This document shows, in pieces, positions 24,613 to 34,371 of a stretch of 64,000 nucleotides of DNA. Below the pieces are notes generated by a model that saw only the letters and a program-made list of their open reading frames with translations, ran no database searches and was not told the origin of the DNA. The stretch is taken from positions 62,001-126,000 of the forward strand of contig DCIX01000021.1 of NCBI GenBank assembly GCA_002317135.1, in the 5' to 3' direction. Numbering within the stretch: position 1 is the first letter of the stretch; every line of letters begins with the position of its first letter. This DNA is from Bacteroidales bacterium UBA1715. GTDB taxonomy: Bacteria; Bacteroidota; Bacteroidia; Bacteroidales; UBA1715. The position numbers and the translations under genes were made by a program.

Positions 24613-26916
24613 ATGAAAAAGAAAATATTAGTATATATTGCTTGTGGTCTCTGTGCATTGACTTCGTATGGTCAATCAAAGAATTTGCAACTTGCAGATG
24701 AGGCTTTTAAGGATAAAACATATTCTACTGCACGAATGTATTATGAGAAAGTCCTTGATGAATGTAAGGGGAACGGAGATAATACAACTGCAGGCTATGC
24801 AAATTTTAGAATTGCTGATTGTTATTATAAAGCAAATAATTATGAACGGGCTATTCCGTATTATAAAAATGCGTTGGCATTGAATTATAACGATACAACA
24901 AAAACAATGTATCGTAATTATGCCGATATGCTTATGATGATTGGTGATTATAGGACAGCTAAAGAAATGTATAATACTCACATGTCAAAATATGGTATTG
25001 ACGATGTGACATATATGCACTTGAAATCGTGTGAGTTTGTTGATACTGCTCAAACATTTGAAACTATGTACGATGTAACGAATGCTCAAGCTATCAATAC
25101 TCGCCATGGTGATTTTGCTCCAGCTCCATACAAAAACAAGATTGTATTCACAACAAGCCGTTTTAGCAAGGATAGTGTGGTTTATACATACACTGGAGAT
25201 AGTTTTGAGGATTTGTTCGAGACATATTATAATGAAGAACAAGATACTTGGTCGCCGGTAACTCGTTTGCCTGGACATATTAACTCTTCTTTTAATGAAG
25301 GGTCGTTCACATTCGATGCTCGCAATAATACCGCATATTTTATGCAATGTAATGGTGCTACGGGACTTGACAAAAACTGTAACATCTATGTTTCAAAATA
25401 TAGTGAAACTGATTCCAAATGGAGCAAACCAAAACCATTTATGTATAGCAATACACGCTATAGTTCTGGTCATCCGGTGTTAACTCCTGATGGATTGACT
25501 TTGTATTTTGCATCGAATAATCCTGCAGGTTTGGGCGGAACAGATATTTGGATGTGTCATCGTGATTCTGTTCAGACTGACTTGTGGTCTCAACCAGAAA
25601 ATCTTGGTCCTACAATTAATACAAAAGACAATGAAATGTTCCCGTATGTGAACGATAATAATGGCTTGTATTATTCATCAAATGGTCTTCTTGGATATGG
25701 TGGATTAGATTTGTATTATGCGCCAAAACAAGGCTCTAAGTTTGGTAAACCAATCAATTTGCGTCCGCCATTCAATTCAAGTGCCGATGATTTTGGATTG
25801 ATGTACCTTTCAGAAGGTAGAGGATTGTTTACTTCGAATCGTATAGGTGGCGTAGGTAATGACGACATTTATATGTTTGCCTTGAAAGAAGTGAAAATTG
25901 AGGTTGTTGGTCGTGTACTTGATGCTGGTGATTCAAAGCCTGTTTCGAATGCGATAGTTTTAGTTAAAAATGTAACAACAGAAACTGTCGATACGTTGGT
26001 GACAGATGCTGATGGTGTGTATTATTATCCAACAATGGAACCAAATATGCAGTATAAAATATTTGTTTACAAAAATGGTTTCTTAAATCCAGATGGAAGA
26101 TTGATTAATACTAATGGAGTTAATCAATATACATATCTTGATTCTCTTCATGGATATGATATGAATTTCTCTTTGCAGAAGATTGAAAAGGGAAAAGAAT
26201 ACGAAATAAAGGATATTTATTATGACTTGGATAAATATGAACTTCGACCTGTTTCGATAACAGAGTTGCAAGGTTTGGTGGGAGTGCTTAATAATAATCC
26301 AGACATTTGTATTCAAATCAATTCGCATACTGATGAACGTGCTTCTGATGCATATAATATCATTTTGTCGAACAATCGTGCGAAGGCTGTGGTAGATTTC
26401 CTTACTTCGCAAGGTATTGATGAAAAACGACTTACATGGAAAGGTTGGGGCGAGACAAATCCTATCTTTAAGGATGCAACGACAGAAGAACAACATCAGT
26501 CAAACCGTCGTACGACATTCTCAATTATGAATTTTGATGAGTTGCAATTGGCTAAAAAAGCTGAAGAGCAAAATCAGACAATACAAAAACTTGAAGAAAG
26601 TAATGGAAAGCAAGCTCCTCGTGAACAAGGTGTTTATTTCCGCTTACAAATAGGTGCTTCTAAATCTAAATGTAATAATAAGACATTTAGCAAGTTAGAA
26701 GAATCTAATTTACAGTATCCTACATATTGTTCAAAGGATTCAGATGGGTTGTATAAATATACTGTAGGCTCGTTTACTAAATTTCAGGATGCCACTGCGG
26801 CAAAAGATGCTGTAGATAAGTTGGGTTATCACTCTTTTGTGGTTGCTTACGATAATGGTAATAAAGTGTCTATAAACGAAGCATTGAGAAAAATTCAGGA
26901 TTTAGAAAGAAAATAG
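24613..26916 (+). CDS. PorE-like outer-membrane/peptidoglycan protein: TPR, PD40 repeats, CarboxypepD-reg, OmpA, SPOR-like
   Basis: A 767-residue protein with a signal peptide (to SYGQ) and no lipobox. In order it shows TPR repeats (about 25-135), PD40 beta-propeller repeats (about 160-420, such as GHPVLTPDGLTLYFASN), a carboxypeptidase regulatory-like domain (about 430-510), an OmpA C-terminal domain with NSHTDERASDAYN and NNRAKAV (about 540-645), and a final segment, YFRLQIGASKS to VGSFTKFQDATAAKDAV, resembling a SPOR domain. OmpA and SPOR both bind peptidoglycan. The TPR-PD40-CRD-OmpA order matches PorE of the T9SS. Its place between a type B substrate and PorP/SprF supports a role in anchoring or transporting that substrate. 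Confidence 0.88.
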   Translation: MKKKILVYIACGLCALTSYGQSKNLQLADEAFKDKTYSTARMYYEKVLDECKGNGDNTTAGYANFRIADCYYKANNYERAIPYYKNALALNYNDTTKTMYRNYADMLMMIGDYRTAKEMYNTHMSKYGIDDVTYMHLKSCEFVDTAQTFETMYDVTNAQAINTRHGDFAPAPYKNKIVFTTSRFSKDSVVYTYTGDSFEDLFETYYNEEQDTWSPVTRLPGHINSSFNEGSFTFDARNNTAYFMQCNGATGLDKNCNIYVSKYSETDSKWSKPKPFMYSNTRYSSGHPVLTPDGLTLYFASNNPAGLGGTDIWMCHRDSVQTDLWSQPENLGPTINTKDNEMFPYVNDNNGLYYSSNGLLGYGGLDLYYAPKQGSKFGKPINLRPPFNSSADDFGLMYLSEGRGLFTSNRIGGVGNDDIYMFALKEVKIEVVGRVLDAGDSKPVSNAIVLVKNVTTETVDTLVTDADGVYYYPTMEPNMQYKIFVYKNGFLNPDGRLINTNGVNQYTYLDSLHGYDMNFSLQKIEKGKEYEIKDIYYDLDKYELRPVSITELQGLVGVLNNNPDICIQINSHTDERASDAYNIILSNNRAKAVVDFLTSQGIDEKRLTWKGWGETNPIFKDATTEEQHQSNRRTTFSIMNFDELQLAKKAEEQNQTIQKLEESNGKQAPREQGVYFRLQIGASKSKCNNKTFSKLEESNLQYPTYCSKDSDGLYKYTVGSFTKFQDATAAKDAVDKLGYHSFVVAYDNGNKVSINEALRKIQDLERK

Positions 26917-26917
26917 C

Positions 26918-27832
26918 ATGAAAAAGATATACAGTTTTATTGTTTTATGTGTGATGTATGCATTGCCGTCGTTTGCGCAAAACGATATCGATGTCAGTCA
27001 TTATATGTTTGATGAAATCAGTTATAATCCAGCATTTACAGGTGAGGGCGAGACATTCCGTGCGTCTTTGCTAGGCCGTAAACAATGGCTTGGTTTTAAT
27101 GGTTCTCCAATATTTGAAACATTCAGTATTGATGGTGCGACAAAGAAATTCGGTGGATTTGGTTTACACGTGGTAAACGATAAGCTTGGATTTGAAAATG
27201 TTGTTACTGCTACGGCAAATTATTCGTATGGCGTTAATCTTGGTGAAAATTCACGATTAACAGCTGGTTTTGCTGCCGGAATAATAGACCGTTTTGTTGA
27301 TGTTTCTGAATTGGTGTATCAAAATCAAGTACAGGTAGATCCAGAAGCGTATGAGGAAGATAATGTTGTTATTCCAACAATAAATTTAGGGCTTCGCTTA
27401 CAAGTACATGATTTCACTCTTGGTGCTTCAGCTACGCATATTGCTAGCAATTTGAAAGATGCTTCGGTTGAAAAATTGCCACGACATATTTATGGCTATG
27501 CAAAATACAATTTTCGTATTCGTGAAAACTTCTCTATTGTACCATCTTTCTTGGTAAAATACGGAAGTGCAAAAACGCAATTCGAGGGAAATGCTAATTT
27601 CTATTTCAATAATAAATTCTGGGCAGGTGCATCGTATCGTATTGGCGAATCTATTGTTGCTATGGGTGGTATCATATTAAAACGACGCATTTACATAGGA
27701 TATTCATACGATTGGAATGTTGGTAGCCATGGCCGTTATTCGTATGGTAGCCATGAAATTTTCATGTCTTGGAGAATGAAGAAAGATCCAAAACAACAGG
27801 GATTCTATCAAAGTACTCGTTTGTTTAATTAA
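26918..27832 (+). CDS. PorP/SprF family type IX secretion outer-membrane protein
   Basis: A 304-residue outer-membrane barrel of the PorP/SprF family. The signal peptide ends at SFAQ, followed by the family opening NDIDVSHYMFDEISYNPAFTG, then RKQWLGFNGSP and FGGFGLHVVNDKLG. The later half alternates beta strands, such as FWAGASYRIGE and IGYSYDWNV. SprF in Flavobacterium is needed for delivery of the type B substrate SprB, and a similar job for the giant PKD protein two genes upstream is inferred. It begins one base after the PorE-like gene ends. Confidence 0.92.
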   Translation: MKKIYSFIVLCVMYALPSFAQNDIDVSHYMFDEISYNPAFTGEGETFRASLLGRKQWLGFNGSPIFETFSIDGATKKFGGFGLHVVNDKLGFENVVTATANYSYGVNLGENSRLTAGFAAGIIDRFVDVSELVYQNQVQVDPEAYEEDNVVIPTINLGLRLQVHDFTLGASATHIASNLKDASVEKLPRHIYGYAKYNFRIRENFSIVPSFLVKYGSAKTQFEGNANFYFNNKFWAGASYRIGESIVAMGGIILKRRIYIGYSYDWNVGSHGRYSYGSHEIFMSWRMKKDPKQQGFYQSTRLFN

Positions 27833-27843
27833 GATGCGTTGAT

Positions 27844-28338
27844 ATGGGGTATTTGCTAAAAAATGAAATTGATGCTTGTGTTGCCGATAGTAAAATTGTT
27901 ATTGGTGAAAAGGCGTTGATTGCTAAAAATACTATTGCCCCAAATACAATCATCTTTATGTTTCAGGCGGCAGCAACGGATGTCCGTACACGTACATCTA
28001 TTCAAGTTTCTGAGTCAAAACATGTGGAACCAGGTGATTTTGGTGCTTTTGCAAATCACTCTTGTTCTCCAAATACGCAAATTGTTGCTCATTACAATGC
28101 AGATACAAATATTGCCGAAATAGTTATGATTTCTATTACTGAAATTTCGGTAGGAGATGAAATCACTTTTGATTACGCTACAACTGAAACAACTGTAACG
28201 ACAAATTTACTTCGTAAACCTTGTTTGTGTGGTTCTCCTAATTGTAGAAAATTTATTACTGGTTTTCAGGAGTTATCGCATACAGAGCAAATGAGCTTGA
28301 TTGCAAAAGAAATTACTGCAGAGTATTTGCATATATAG
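27844..28338 (+). CDS. SET-domain protein (putative protein-lysine methyltransferase)
   Basis: A 164-residue protein with a compact SET domain. It shows the SAM/substrate motif NHSCSPN at residues 71-77, GDEITFDY with the catalytic Tyr at 111, and a short post-SET zinc motif C-x-C-x4-C at 127-134 (CLCGSPNC). SET enzymes transfer methyl groups from SAM to lysine. The pre-SET region is minimal. The protein target is unknown. It has no signal peptide, so it acts in the cytoplasm. It lies 11 bases after the porP gene and 4 bases before recR, so it is likely cotranscribed with at least recR. Confidence 0.85.
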   Translation: MGYLLKNEIDACVADSKIVIGEKALIAKNTIAPNTIIFMFQAAATDVRTRTSIQVSESKHVEPGDFGAFANHSCSPNTQIVAHYNADTNIAEIVMISITEISVGDEITFDYATTETTVTTNLLRKPCLCGSPNCRKFITGFQELSHTEQMSLIAKEITAEYLHI

Positions 28339-28342
28339 GGTT

Positions 28343-28966
28343 ATGACAGAGTTACAATTGCCATCGAAATATTTGGAAGCTGCTGTAAATGAAATCAGTA
28401 AATTGCCTGGAATAGGTAAAAAAAACGCATTACGATTGGCTTTGCATATTCTTAAACAAAATGAAGATTATGCAAAAAATCTTAGTGATTCTATTTTGCG
28501 ATTAAAAACAGAAATTCATTTTTGTAAAAAGTGTCACACAATTTCCGATACTGATTTGTGTGAAATTTGTGCTAATCCAAAGCGTGATAATTCTCTCGTT
28601 TGCGTGGTCGAAAATGTAAAGGATGTTTTGCTAATTGAACGTACGAATCAATTTAATGGCTTATATCACGTGTTGGGTGGTGTAATTTCTCCTATAGATG
28701 GCGTTTCTCCAATGGATTTAAATATTTCGTCGCTTATGGAGCGAATTGCGGAAGGAGAGATTTCTGAGGTTATTTTTGCACTACCTGTGACTACAGAGGG
28801 TGATACGACAAGTTTCTATATATTCAAGAAATTACAAGATTTTCCTCATGTACGCATTAGTATGCTTGCACGCGGTGTTTCTGTTGGCGATGAATTAGAA
28901 TATACCGACGAGGCTACTCTTGCTCGTTCGCTAAAGGATAGGGTTGTATATTCGGTGAGTTTGTAG
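28343..28966 (+). CDS. recR: Recombination protein RecR
   Basis: A 207-residue RecR, part of the RecFOR system that loads RecA onto gapped DNA. It has the helix-hairpin-helix KLPGIGKKNALRLALHIL, the zinc finger C-x2-C...C-x2-C (CKKCHTISDTDLCEIC), and a Toprim domain with VVENVKDVLLIE and YHVLGGVISPIDGV. The start at 28343 (MTELQLPSKYLEAAV) fits the family; a longer reading from 28301 overlaps the SET gene. It converges on the next gene with one base between stops. Confidence 0.95.
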   Translation: MTELQLPSKYLEAAVNEISKLPGIGKKNALRLALHILKQNEDYAKNLSDSILRLKTEIHFCKKCHTISDTDLCEICANPKRDNSLVCVVENVKDVLLIERTNQFNGLYHVLGGVISPIDGVSPMDLNISSLMERIAEGEISEVIFALPVTTEGDTTSFYIFKKLQDFPHVRISMLARGVSVGDELEYTDEATLARSLKDRVVYSVSL

Positions 28967-28967
28967 G

Positions 28968-29582
28968 TTAGTCTACAAGTTTTCTCATTCGTAAATATTG
29001 TAGTATAATTTCTAGTGTTTGTTCTTCGCCAATTTTCGAAACATCAATGGATAAATCGTATGTTTTTGATTCTCCCCAAGTTTTGTTCGAATAGAAATTG
29101 TAATAGTTTGCTCGTTTTTTATCCTCACTTCTCATTTTTTCAATTGCTTCTTCTTCGCTGATATTCAGGCGTGTACTTATACGTTTTGCTCTGTCAGAAT
29201 CAGATGAATGGAGGAATATACTCACACAATTTGGATTGTCGCGTAGAATATAGTCGGAGCAGCGGCCAACAATTATACATGATTTTTCTTCTGCTAATTT
29301 GATAATAGCATCAGATTGGATTTTGAACAAACGGTCACCAGAAAGAACGCTGTCGTTAAAGAAATGGCCAGTGCTAATGAAATCAATAGCCTGTTCTAAA
29401 AAAGAATGTGATTTTTCGTCTTTTTGTTCGAAAAATTCAGACGCAATTCCGCTTTCTTTGGCTGCGAGTAGCAGTAATTCTTTATCGTAATAGTCAATGT
29501 TTAGTTTTTCTGCTAATGCTTTACCGATAACTCGTCCGCCACTACCAAATTGACGACCAATGCTGATGATTAACTTGTTCAT
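28968..29582 (-). CDS. Cytidylate kinase-like protein
   Basis: A 204-residue P-loop protein of the cytidylate kinase-like family. It begins MNKLIISIGRQFGSGGRVIGKALAEKL with a GxGGxxIG nucleotide-binding loop, has IVGRCSDYIL, and FLHSSDSDRAKRI with a lid-like Arg segment. It differs from true CMP kinase (Cmk) in its N-terminal motif and may phosphorylate another nucleotide or small molecule. It follows the MATE gene by 10 bases on the minus strand. Confidence 0.88.
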   Translation of the reverse strand: MNKLIISIGRQFGSGGRVIGKALAEKLNIDYYDKELLLLAAKESGIASEFFEQKDEKSHSFLEQAIDFISTGHFFNDSVLSGDRLFKIQSDAIIKLAEEKSCIIVGRCSDYILRDNPNCVSIFLHSSDSDRAKRISTRLNISEEEAIEKMRSEDKKRANYYNFYSNKTWGESKTYDLSIDVSKIGEEQTLEIILQYLRMRKLVD

Positions 29583-29592
29583 AGTCTTTTGT

Positions 29593-30957
29593 TTATATGG
29601 TTTGTTTGAATGGTTTGTCTTCTAATTTATTCAATTTTTTCATTTCTTTTTTAAGTAAGAAAAATGCTACGATAGTTGAAATTCCATCGGAAATTGGCAT
29701 GCTCCACCAAACACCGTCGGAGCCTAAAATAGGAGGAAGAAGTATTAGTAATGGAATAAGGAAAATCATTTGTCTTGTTGCAGAAACGATTATTGCCATT
29801 TTTGCCTTACCAATAGATTGGAAGAAGTTTGATGCAACCATTTGGAATCCAACGATAGGAAATAGTGAAACAGTTATACGGAAACCTATGATTGATTTTT
29901 CGATAAGTTCTTCGTCGTCGGTAAACATTCTTGTAAGATAATATGGTATACTTTCACCAATAATAAAGGCAAAGGTGGTTACTGTAACAGCCATAATAAT
30001 TGTAAATCGTAAAATACTTCTGACACGGCTATAAATTTGTGCTCCGAAGTTAAATCCTGCAATTGGTTGCATACCTCTGTTTATACCCATTACAAGCATA
30101 ACAAATAGCATAATGAGTCGGTTTACGATGCCGTATGCTCCAACAGCCATATCACCGCTATATTTAAGAAGTTGATTGTTTATTAGGATGACTATCACGC
30201 AGTTACAAACATTCATAACAAAAGGAGCCATACCGATTGAAATAATGTCTCCGCAGATTTTCTTGCTGAATTTCATAAATTCATTTCGGAATCGTATGAA
30301 ACTATTAGGTGACGCAAAATGGATTATTTCCACAACAAATGCAACAGTTTGTGAAATGACTGTTGCTAATGCTGCTCCGCGAATTCCCCAATCAAATACA
30401 AAGATGAAAATAGGAGCGAGTATTATGTTTATTATGACGGTAGAAATGGTTATGTACATTGATTTTTGTGGATATCCAGAAGAACGAATTACGTCGTTTA
30501 AGCCCAAATAAAGATGGGTGATTGGATTCCCTAAAAGAATGATGAACATAAAATCTTTTGCATACGAAATAGTTTGGTCGCTGGCTCCAAATAAATAGAG
30601 TAGGTCGTCAATATAAATGATGCCGAAAATTGAGAACAATACACCAAATAAGATGTTCATAATGATGACATTACTCAATACTCTTGTAGCACTTTCAATG
30701 TCTTGTTGCCCCATTCTAATTGATGTAAGTGTTCCGCCACCGACGCCAACCATTGCTCCAAATGCAGCGGAAAGGTTCATTATCGGCATTGTTATTGCCA
30801 AGCCGGCAATCGCCAAAGGACCAACGCCTTGACCGATAAAAATACTATCGATAATATTATATAATGATGATGTGAGCATTGCCGCAATTGCTGGTGCGGA
30901 ATATTCCAACATCAATTTCTTGACATTTTTTGTTGCTAATTCTGAAGGTGATGCCAT
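29593..30957 (-). CDS. MATE family efflux transporter
   Basis: A 454-residue inner-membrane protein with about 12 hydrophobic segments in two related halves. It has the family opening ATKNVKKLMLEYSAPAIAAML, then VGPLAIAGLAITMPIMN and GVGGGTLTSIRMG. MATE pumps use sodium or proton gradients to export drugs and metabolites. It is similar to the MepA-like branch. No efflux regulator lies beside it. It likely shares a transcript with the cytidylate kinase-like gene. Confidence 0.92.
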   Translation of the reverse strand: MASPSELATKNVKKLMLEYSAPAIAAMLTSSLYNIIDSIFIGQGVGPLAIAGLAITMPIMNLSAAFGAMVGVGGGTLTSIRMGQQDIESATRVLSNVIIMNILFGVLFSIFGIIYIDDLLYLFGASDQTISYAKDFMFIILLGNPITHLYLGLNDVIRSSGYPQKSMYITISTVIINIILAPIFIFVFDWGIRGAALATVISQTVAFVVEIIHFASPNSFIRFRNEFMKFSKKICGDIISIGMAPFVMNVCNCVIVILINNQLLKYSGDMAVGAYGIVNRLIMLFVMLVMGINRGMQPIAGFNFGAQIYSRVRSILRFTIIMAVTVTTFAFIIGESIPYYLTRMFTDDEELIEKSIIGFRITVSLFPIVGFQMVASNFFQSIGKAKMAIIVSATRQMIFLIPLLILLPPILGSDGVWWSMPISDGISTIVAFFLLKKEMKKLNKLEDKPFKQTI

Positions 30958-31043
30958 TATAGTTTCTTTATTGTTTTACATATATTTACAGCTGCTATAC
31001 AGTCACTTGGGAACTGTTGCTGATTTCTATTTCTGTCATATTG

Positions 31044-32717
31044 TTATTCCATTAAAAGGTTGGCAAAAATAGGAGTTTTTATTTGTATTTCTGTATTTAA
31101 AATACAAATCATACCATGGCTTGTATTTCCCCTTTTTTGAGTAAGAACTGTTGCTGTTTGTTTATCGTATAAATTGCAGTAAGCATATATGAAAGATTCG
31201 TTATATGTTTCATCGGCAAAAATTTCTAATTTTTGCTCGTTTGCTATTGCAAATGCTACTATCTGTTGATTTTCTGTGATTGATAGTATAGTTCCGTGGG
31301 AAACATAAACTTCGTCAATACAGTCGTAAAAGTCTTGTTCTGTGTGGTTTATGCAATTATCTTTTATAGAAATTTTTTTGTAAATACTATATAAATGTTC
31401 TCTTGAAAGATTGTTTTGTTTGTTACTGATAACAGAGAAATCTTGTGATTTATTCGGTTTATTTACTTCTTCTATATGGTTGGTTAATAAAGGTTTAAAA
31501 CCAAATTTAGCATAAAAGTCATATAGCCATTGCTCTTGTGGAATTAGAAATACAATAGCAATATTTCTTTTCTTAAGTTCTGAAATAGTTTCTGTTAGCA
31601 ATTCGCTCATACAATGCTTGTTTCTGTATTCCGGATGTGTGCAAGCTCCAGAAATATATGCTGCAGAATAGGTGTTGCCGTTTATTGAAATTGTATAGGG
31701 AATTGCTTGTAGAACACTGATAATGTTTTTGTTGTCGTATTTTGCAAAAGTGTTTTCTTCTTGGTATTTAGTGTTGAAGTAGAATTGAATAAATTCATCG
31801 CTATCTCCAAAACAATGTTTCCACAATTGTTCGCTGTCTGTTCTTTTTGTTGCTTTGTATGCTGTACTTTTTTCAATGAATGTGTATGGCTTATACGATA
31901 GTTTTGATTTTCGTAGTCCTTCTTTTCCCAAATCTTCTTCGCGATTGATGTATATGTATTTTTCTGGGATTCTTTGAGCAAATTCCTGATTAATAATGCT
32001 ATAGATACCATCAAAACTTGAATTTGCTTTTTCAAACATCACATTAAATGTGTTGTCGTTTATGGGACAGCCAATAGTAAATGCTTCTATTGTATTATTT
32101 ATAACAATAGCTCCTCCAATTAGTTGTAATTCATTGAAATGGGATAGTGCTCTGGAAATAGCATCTTCCTCAGCGTTGTATGAAGTTTGTTCGTCTTGGT
32201 TATGTTGCAGTCTCCATTCTTTTTCTAATGCAATACACTTTTCGGTAAGCGTGCTGTTGAGTGGAATGTACTCGTATTGATATTGACTTTTGAATTTGTT
32301 TATGTGATTGCGCTTTTGCTGATATTTGCTTCCTTTTAATGTTGCTAAATTTTCTCGTAAGTATATATAGTCGAAAAAATCTCTATGTGGTGTAATGTGG
32401 AATTTCTCATCGCAATATTGTTTTAGTACAGATTCTTCTGCTTGGAAAATAGCATCGGGTAGAAGGTTTTGTATTGTTTTAAAAAGACTTGCGTTACTGT
32501 TTTTGCCAATGGGAAATGTGTAAATGTTCTTTCCTTTTATGGTAAAGCGTAATAATAAACAGTCATGAAAAATTGCAAAGTGCGTATTTTGTACTTGTTG
32601 CCAACAAAATAAATTACCGAATGAAAATTCACAATCTTGCGGAGCAAATTGTAGGGTATATTGTTCTATTTTTTGCCTGTCTTGTAATGTGACAGGCATA
32701 AATTCAATTGTGTCCAT
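31044..32717 (-). CDS. Fusion of DUF2156 and GNAT acetyltransferase domains
   Basis: A 557-residue protein with two parts. Residues 1 to about 280 match DUF2156, the aminoacyl-transfer fold of phosphatidylglycerol lysyltransferase and FemX-like proteins (KGSKYQQKRNHINKF, YIYINREEDLG, SYKP). Residues about 290-420 form a GNAT domain with a CoA-binding stretch GACTHPEYRNKHCMSELL and YDFYAKFGF; a C-terminal region of 130 residues follows, unrecognised. DUF2156 proteins transfer aminoacyl groups from tRNA. The two are usually separate genes. It begins 3 bases after the LysM gene, so it may act on the same envelope process. Confidence 0.8.
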   Translation of the reverse strand: MDTIEFMPVTLQDRQKIEQYTLQFAPQDCEFSFGNLFCWQQVQNTHFAIFHDCLLLRFTIKGKNIYTFPIGKNSNASLFKTIQNLLPDAIFQAEESVLKQYCDEKFHITPHRDFFDYIYLRENLATLKGSKYQQKRNHINKFKSQYQYEYIPLNSTLTEKCIALEKEWRLQHNQDEQTSYNAEEDAISRALSHFNELQLIGGAIVINNTIEAFTIGCPINDNTFNVMFEKANSSFDGIYSIINQEFAQRIPEKYIYINREEDLGKEGLRKSKLSYKPYTFIEKSTAYKATKRTDSEQLWKHCFGDSDEFIQFYFNTKYQEENTFAKYDNKNIISVLQAIPYTISINGNTYSAAYISGACTHPEYRNKHCMSELLTETISELKKRNIAIVFLIPQEQWLYDFYAKFGFKPLLTNHIEEVNKPNKSQDFSVISNKQNNLSREHLYSIYKKISIKDNCINHTEQDFYDCIDEVYVSHGTILSITENQQIVAFAIANEQKLEIFADETYNESFIYAYCNLYDKQTATVLTQKRGNTSHGMICILNTEIQIKTPIFANLLME

Positions 32718-32720
32718 ACA

Positions 32721-34352
32721 CTATTTGTTTGGCACATAGAGTGTAGCTTTTCGGCTAAAAGTATTTTTATCGTATTCAATAATATATGACGATGTGTTAA
32801 TATGTGCTCCTCCTTCTTTCTTTGCGAATGAATAAATGTCAATTAGTCCATTTCTGTCTTCGCAGTTTTCTAAATCATTAAGAATGTTTTGGTTAGAACT
32901 TAATCGTTTGCCAAAGAACATCATTTGATCAAATCCTTGAAAACTAAACTTTGAAGGGTCTGAATTGTACGTCTCTCTGTATAGTGTAACGAACTTATTT
33001 ACTTGTGGAGATTTGTAATTTATTTCGCCATACGATACAAGTTTGAAGTGTAGATCGTATAAGAAATCCAATTCAATATTTTCGTAGCGTTCCCATTGTG
33101 GCAACCCCCAAAGTTCAATATTATGTGTTTTAGACGATTGGAATAATTTTGTTACAATATTGTTGGCAAAGGCTTGTTGCTTTGAAAGAACGACAACGAT
33201 AGTCTTTTCTTTCTTTGCCAATGCTTTGTCTATTCCGGAATTTCCTGCCGTTGGGTAGTATAGCTCTTCAACACTGATGTGTTTTGCATTTAGTTTTTCC
33301 TTGAATTCTGTAAATGCACCTTTGCATTGTAATAGTGTTTTCTTCTCATTCTCGGCATTGTAAACTATGCAGATATGGCAGTTTTCATTGTTTGAAACAA
33401 TATTGTCAACCATAGCTCTGAAACGGTAATATTGTGGTGTGTTTACTTGAATTACATAGGGATTCGTACTATTTACGTTCTCCGAAGATAAAGGGTAAAC
33501 AATAGGAATAGAATGTCTTTTTGCAAAATTTGCAGCACCAGGGAATGTTTTTTGGAAAACTGGACCGATTATTAAATCGTTGGTAGTTTTTATTTTGTTA
33601 ATGTTTGTACTTGTTGAATCTGAGTTAGATTCAATTACTTCAAGATTTACCGATATTCCTAATTTCTTTAGCGAGTCTAAAGCGAGAAGAACACCTTCAT
33701 AGTATTCAATGAATTGAATGCTGCCTTCGTAAATCATATTTTTTTGCGAAATGGTTCCATCTGTTGCTTGATTTTGTTTGTCAAGGTAAAAAGGAAGCAA
33801 TAATGTCATTCGTATTGGTTCCTTGTTTGAGTAGGAAACGGCATCGCTATTTTGTTCATTCGAATTAGAATTGGTTGCTGCTATTGTTATTGTTTGGATT
33901 GTTTCGGTAGGAATCAATACTTTTTGGTGTATTGATAGGCTTTGGTTTGCATACAACTCAGGATTTGCCGCCATAATGTCGGCAGCTGTTTTTTGATAAA
34001 TTCTTGCTAATGCATATATCGTTTCTCCTGGTTGTACATAGTGTGCAGTATATGCTTTGCCGTCAATTGTTACTTGACTATCTTCGTATTGTTGTGCGTT
34101 GATTGTTTCTTCCGTTGCTGGAATCAATATTTTTTGTCCAACGCTAAGTGCTTTTAAGTTATTGTTACTGATTTGAATATCATCAATTGTAACACCATAA
34201 AGTTTACTTAAACCATAAAATGTTTCTCGTATTTGGACGGTGTGTATGTAGTATTTTTTTGAGTTTACGGTTTCGAATTCCGTGCTTCTTGTTTGTGCAA
34301 GGGCTACACAAGAAATACAAGTTAATATTGTGAATAGAAATGAGCGAACCAT
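32721..34352 (-). CDS. LysM domain protein with ABC-type periplasmic-binding domain
   Basis: A 543-residue exported protein. The start at 34352 (MVRSFLFTILTCISCVALAQ) gives a clean signal peptide; the frame is open to 34391. Two LysM domains follow: one beginning YYIHTVQIRETFYGL and the second AYTAHYVQPGETIYAL. These bind peptidoglycan glycan chains. The rest, from about residue 170, resembles a branched-chain amino acid type periplasmic binding protein (LLPFYLD, LIIGPVFQKTF, IPIVYPLSSE). It may sense or hold a ligand at the cell wall. It heads an operon with the DUF2156-GNAT gene. Confidence 0.86.
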   Translation of the reverse strand: MVRSFLFTILTCISCVALAQTRSTEFETVNSKKYYIHTVQIRETFYGLSKLYGVTIDDIQISNNNLKALSVGQKILIPATEETINAQQYEDSQVTIDGKAYTAHYVQPGETIYALARIYQKTAADIMAANPELYANQSLSIHQKVLIPTETIQTITIAATNSNSNEQNSDAVSYSNKEPIRMTLLLPFYLDKQNQATDGTISQKNMIYEGSIQFIEYYEGVLLALDSLKKLGISVNLEVIESNSDSTSTNINKIKTTNDLIIGPVFQKTFPGAANFAKRHSIPIVYPLSSENVNSTNPYVIQVNTPQYYRFRAMVDNIVSNNENCHICIVYNAENEKKTLLQCKGAFTEFKEKLNAKHISVEELYYPTAGNSGIDKALAKKEKTIVVVLSKQQAFANNIVTKLFQSSKTHNIELWGLPQWERYENIELDFLYDLHFKLVSYGEINYKSPQVNKFVTLYRETYNSDPSKFSFQGFDQMMFFGKRLSSNQNILNDLENCEDRNGLIDIYSFAKKEGGAHINTSSYIIEYDKNTFSRKATLYVPNK

Positions 34353-34371
34353 AGATATGTTTTTTGCTTTA

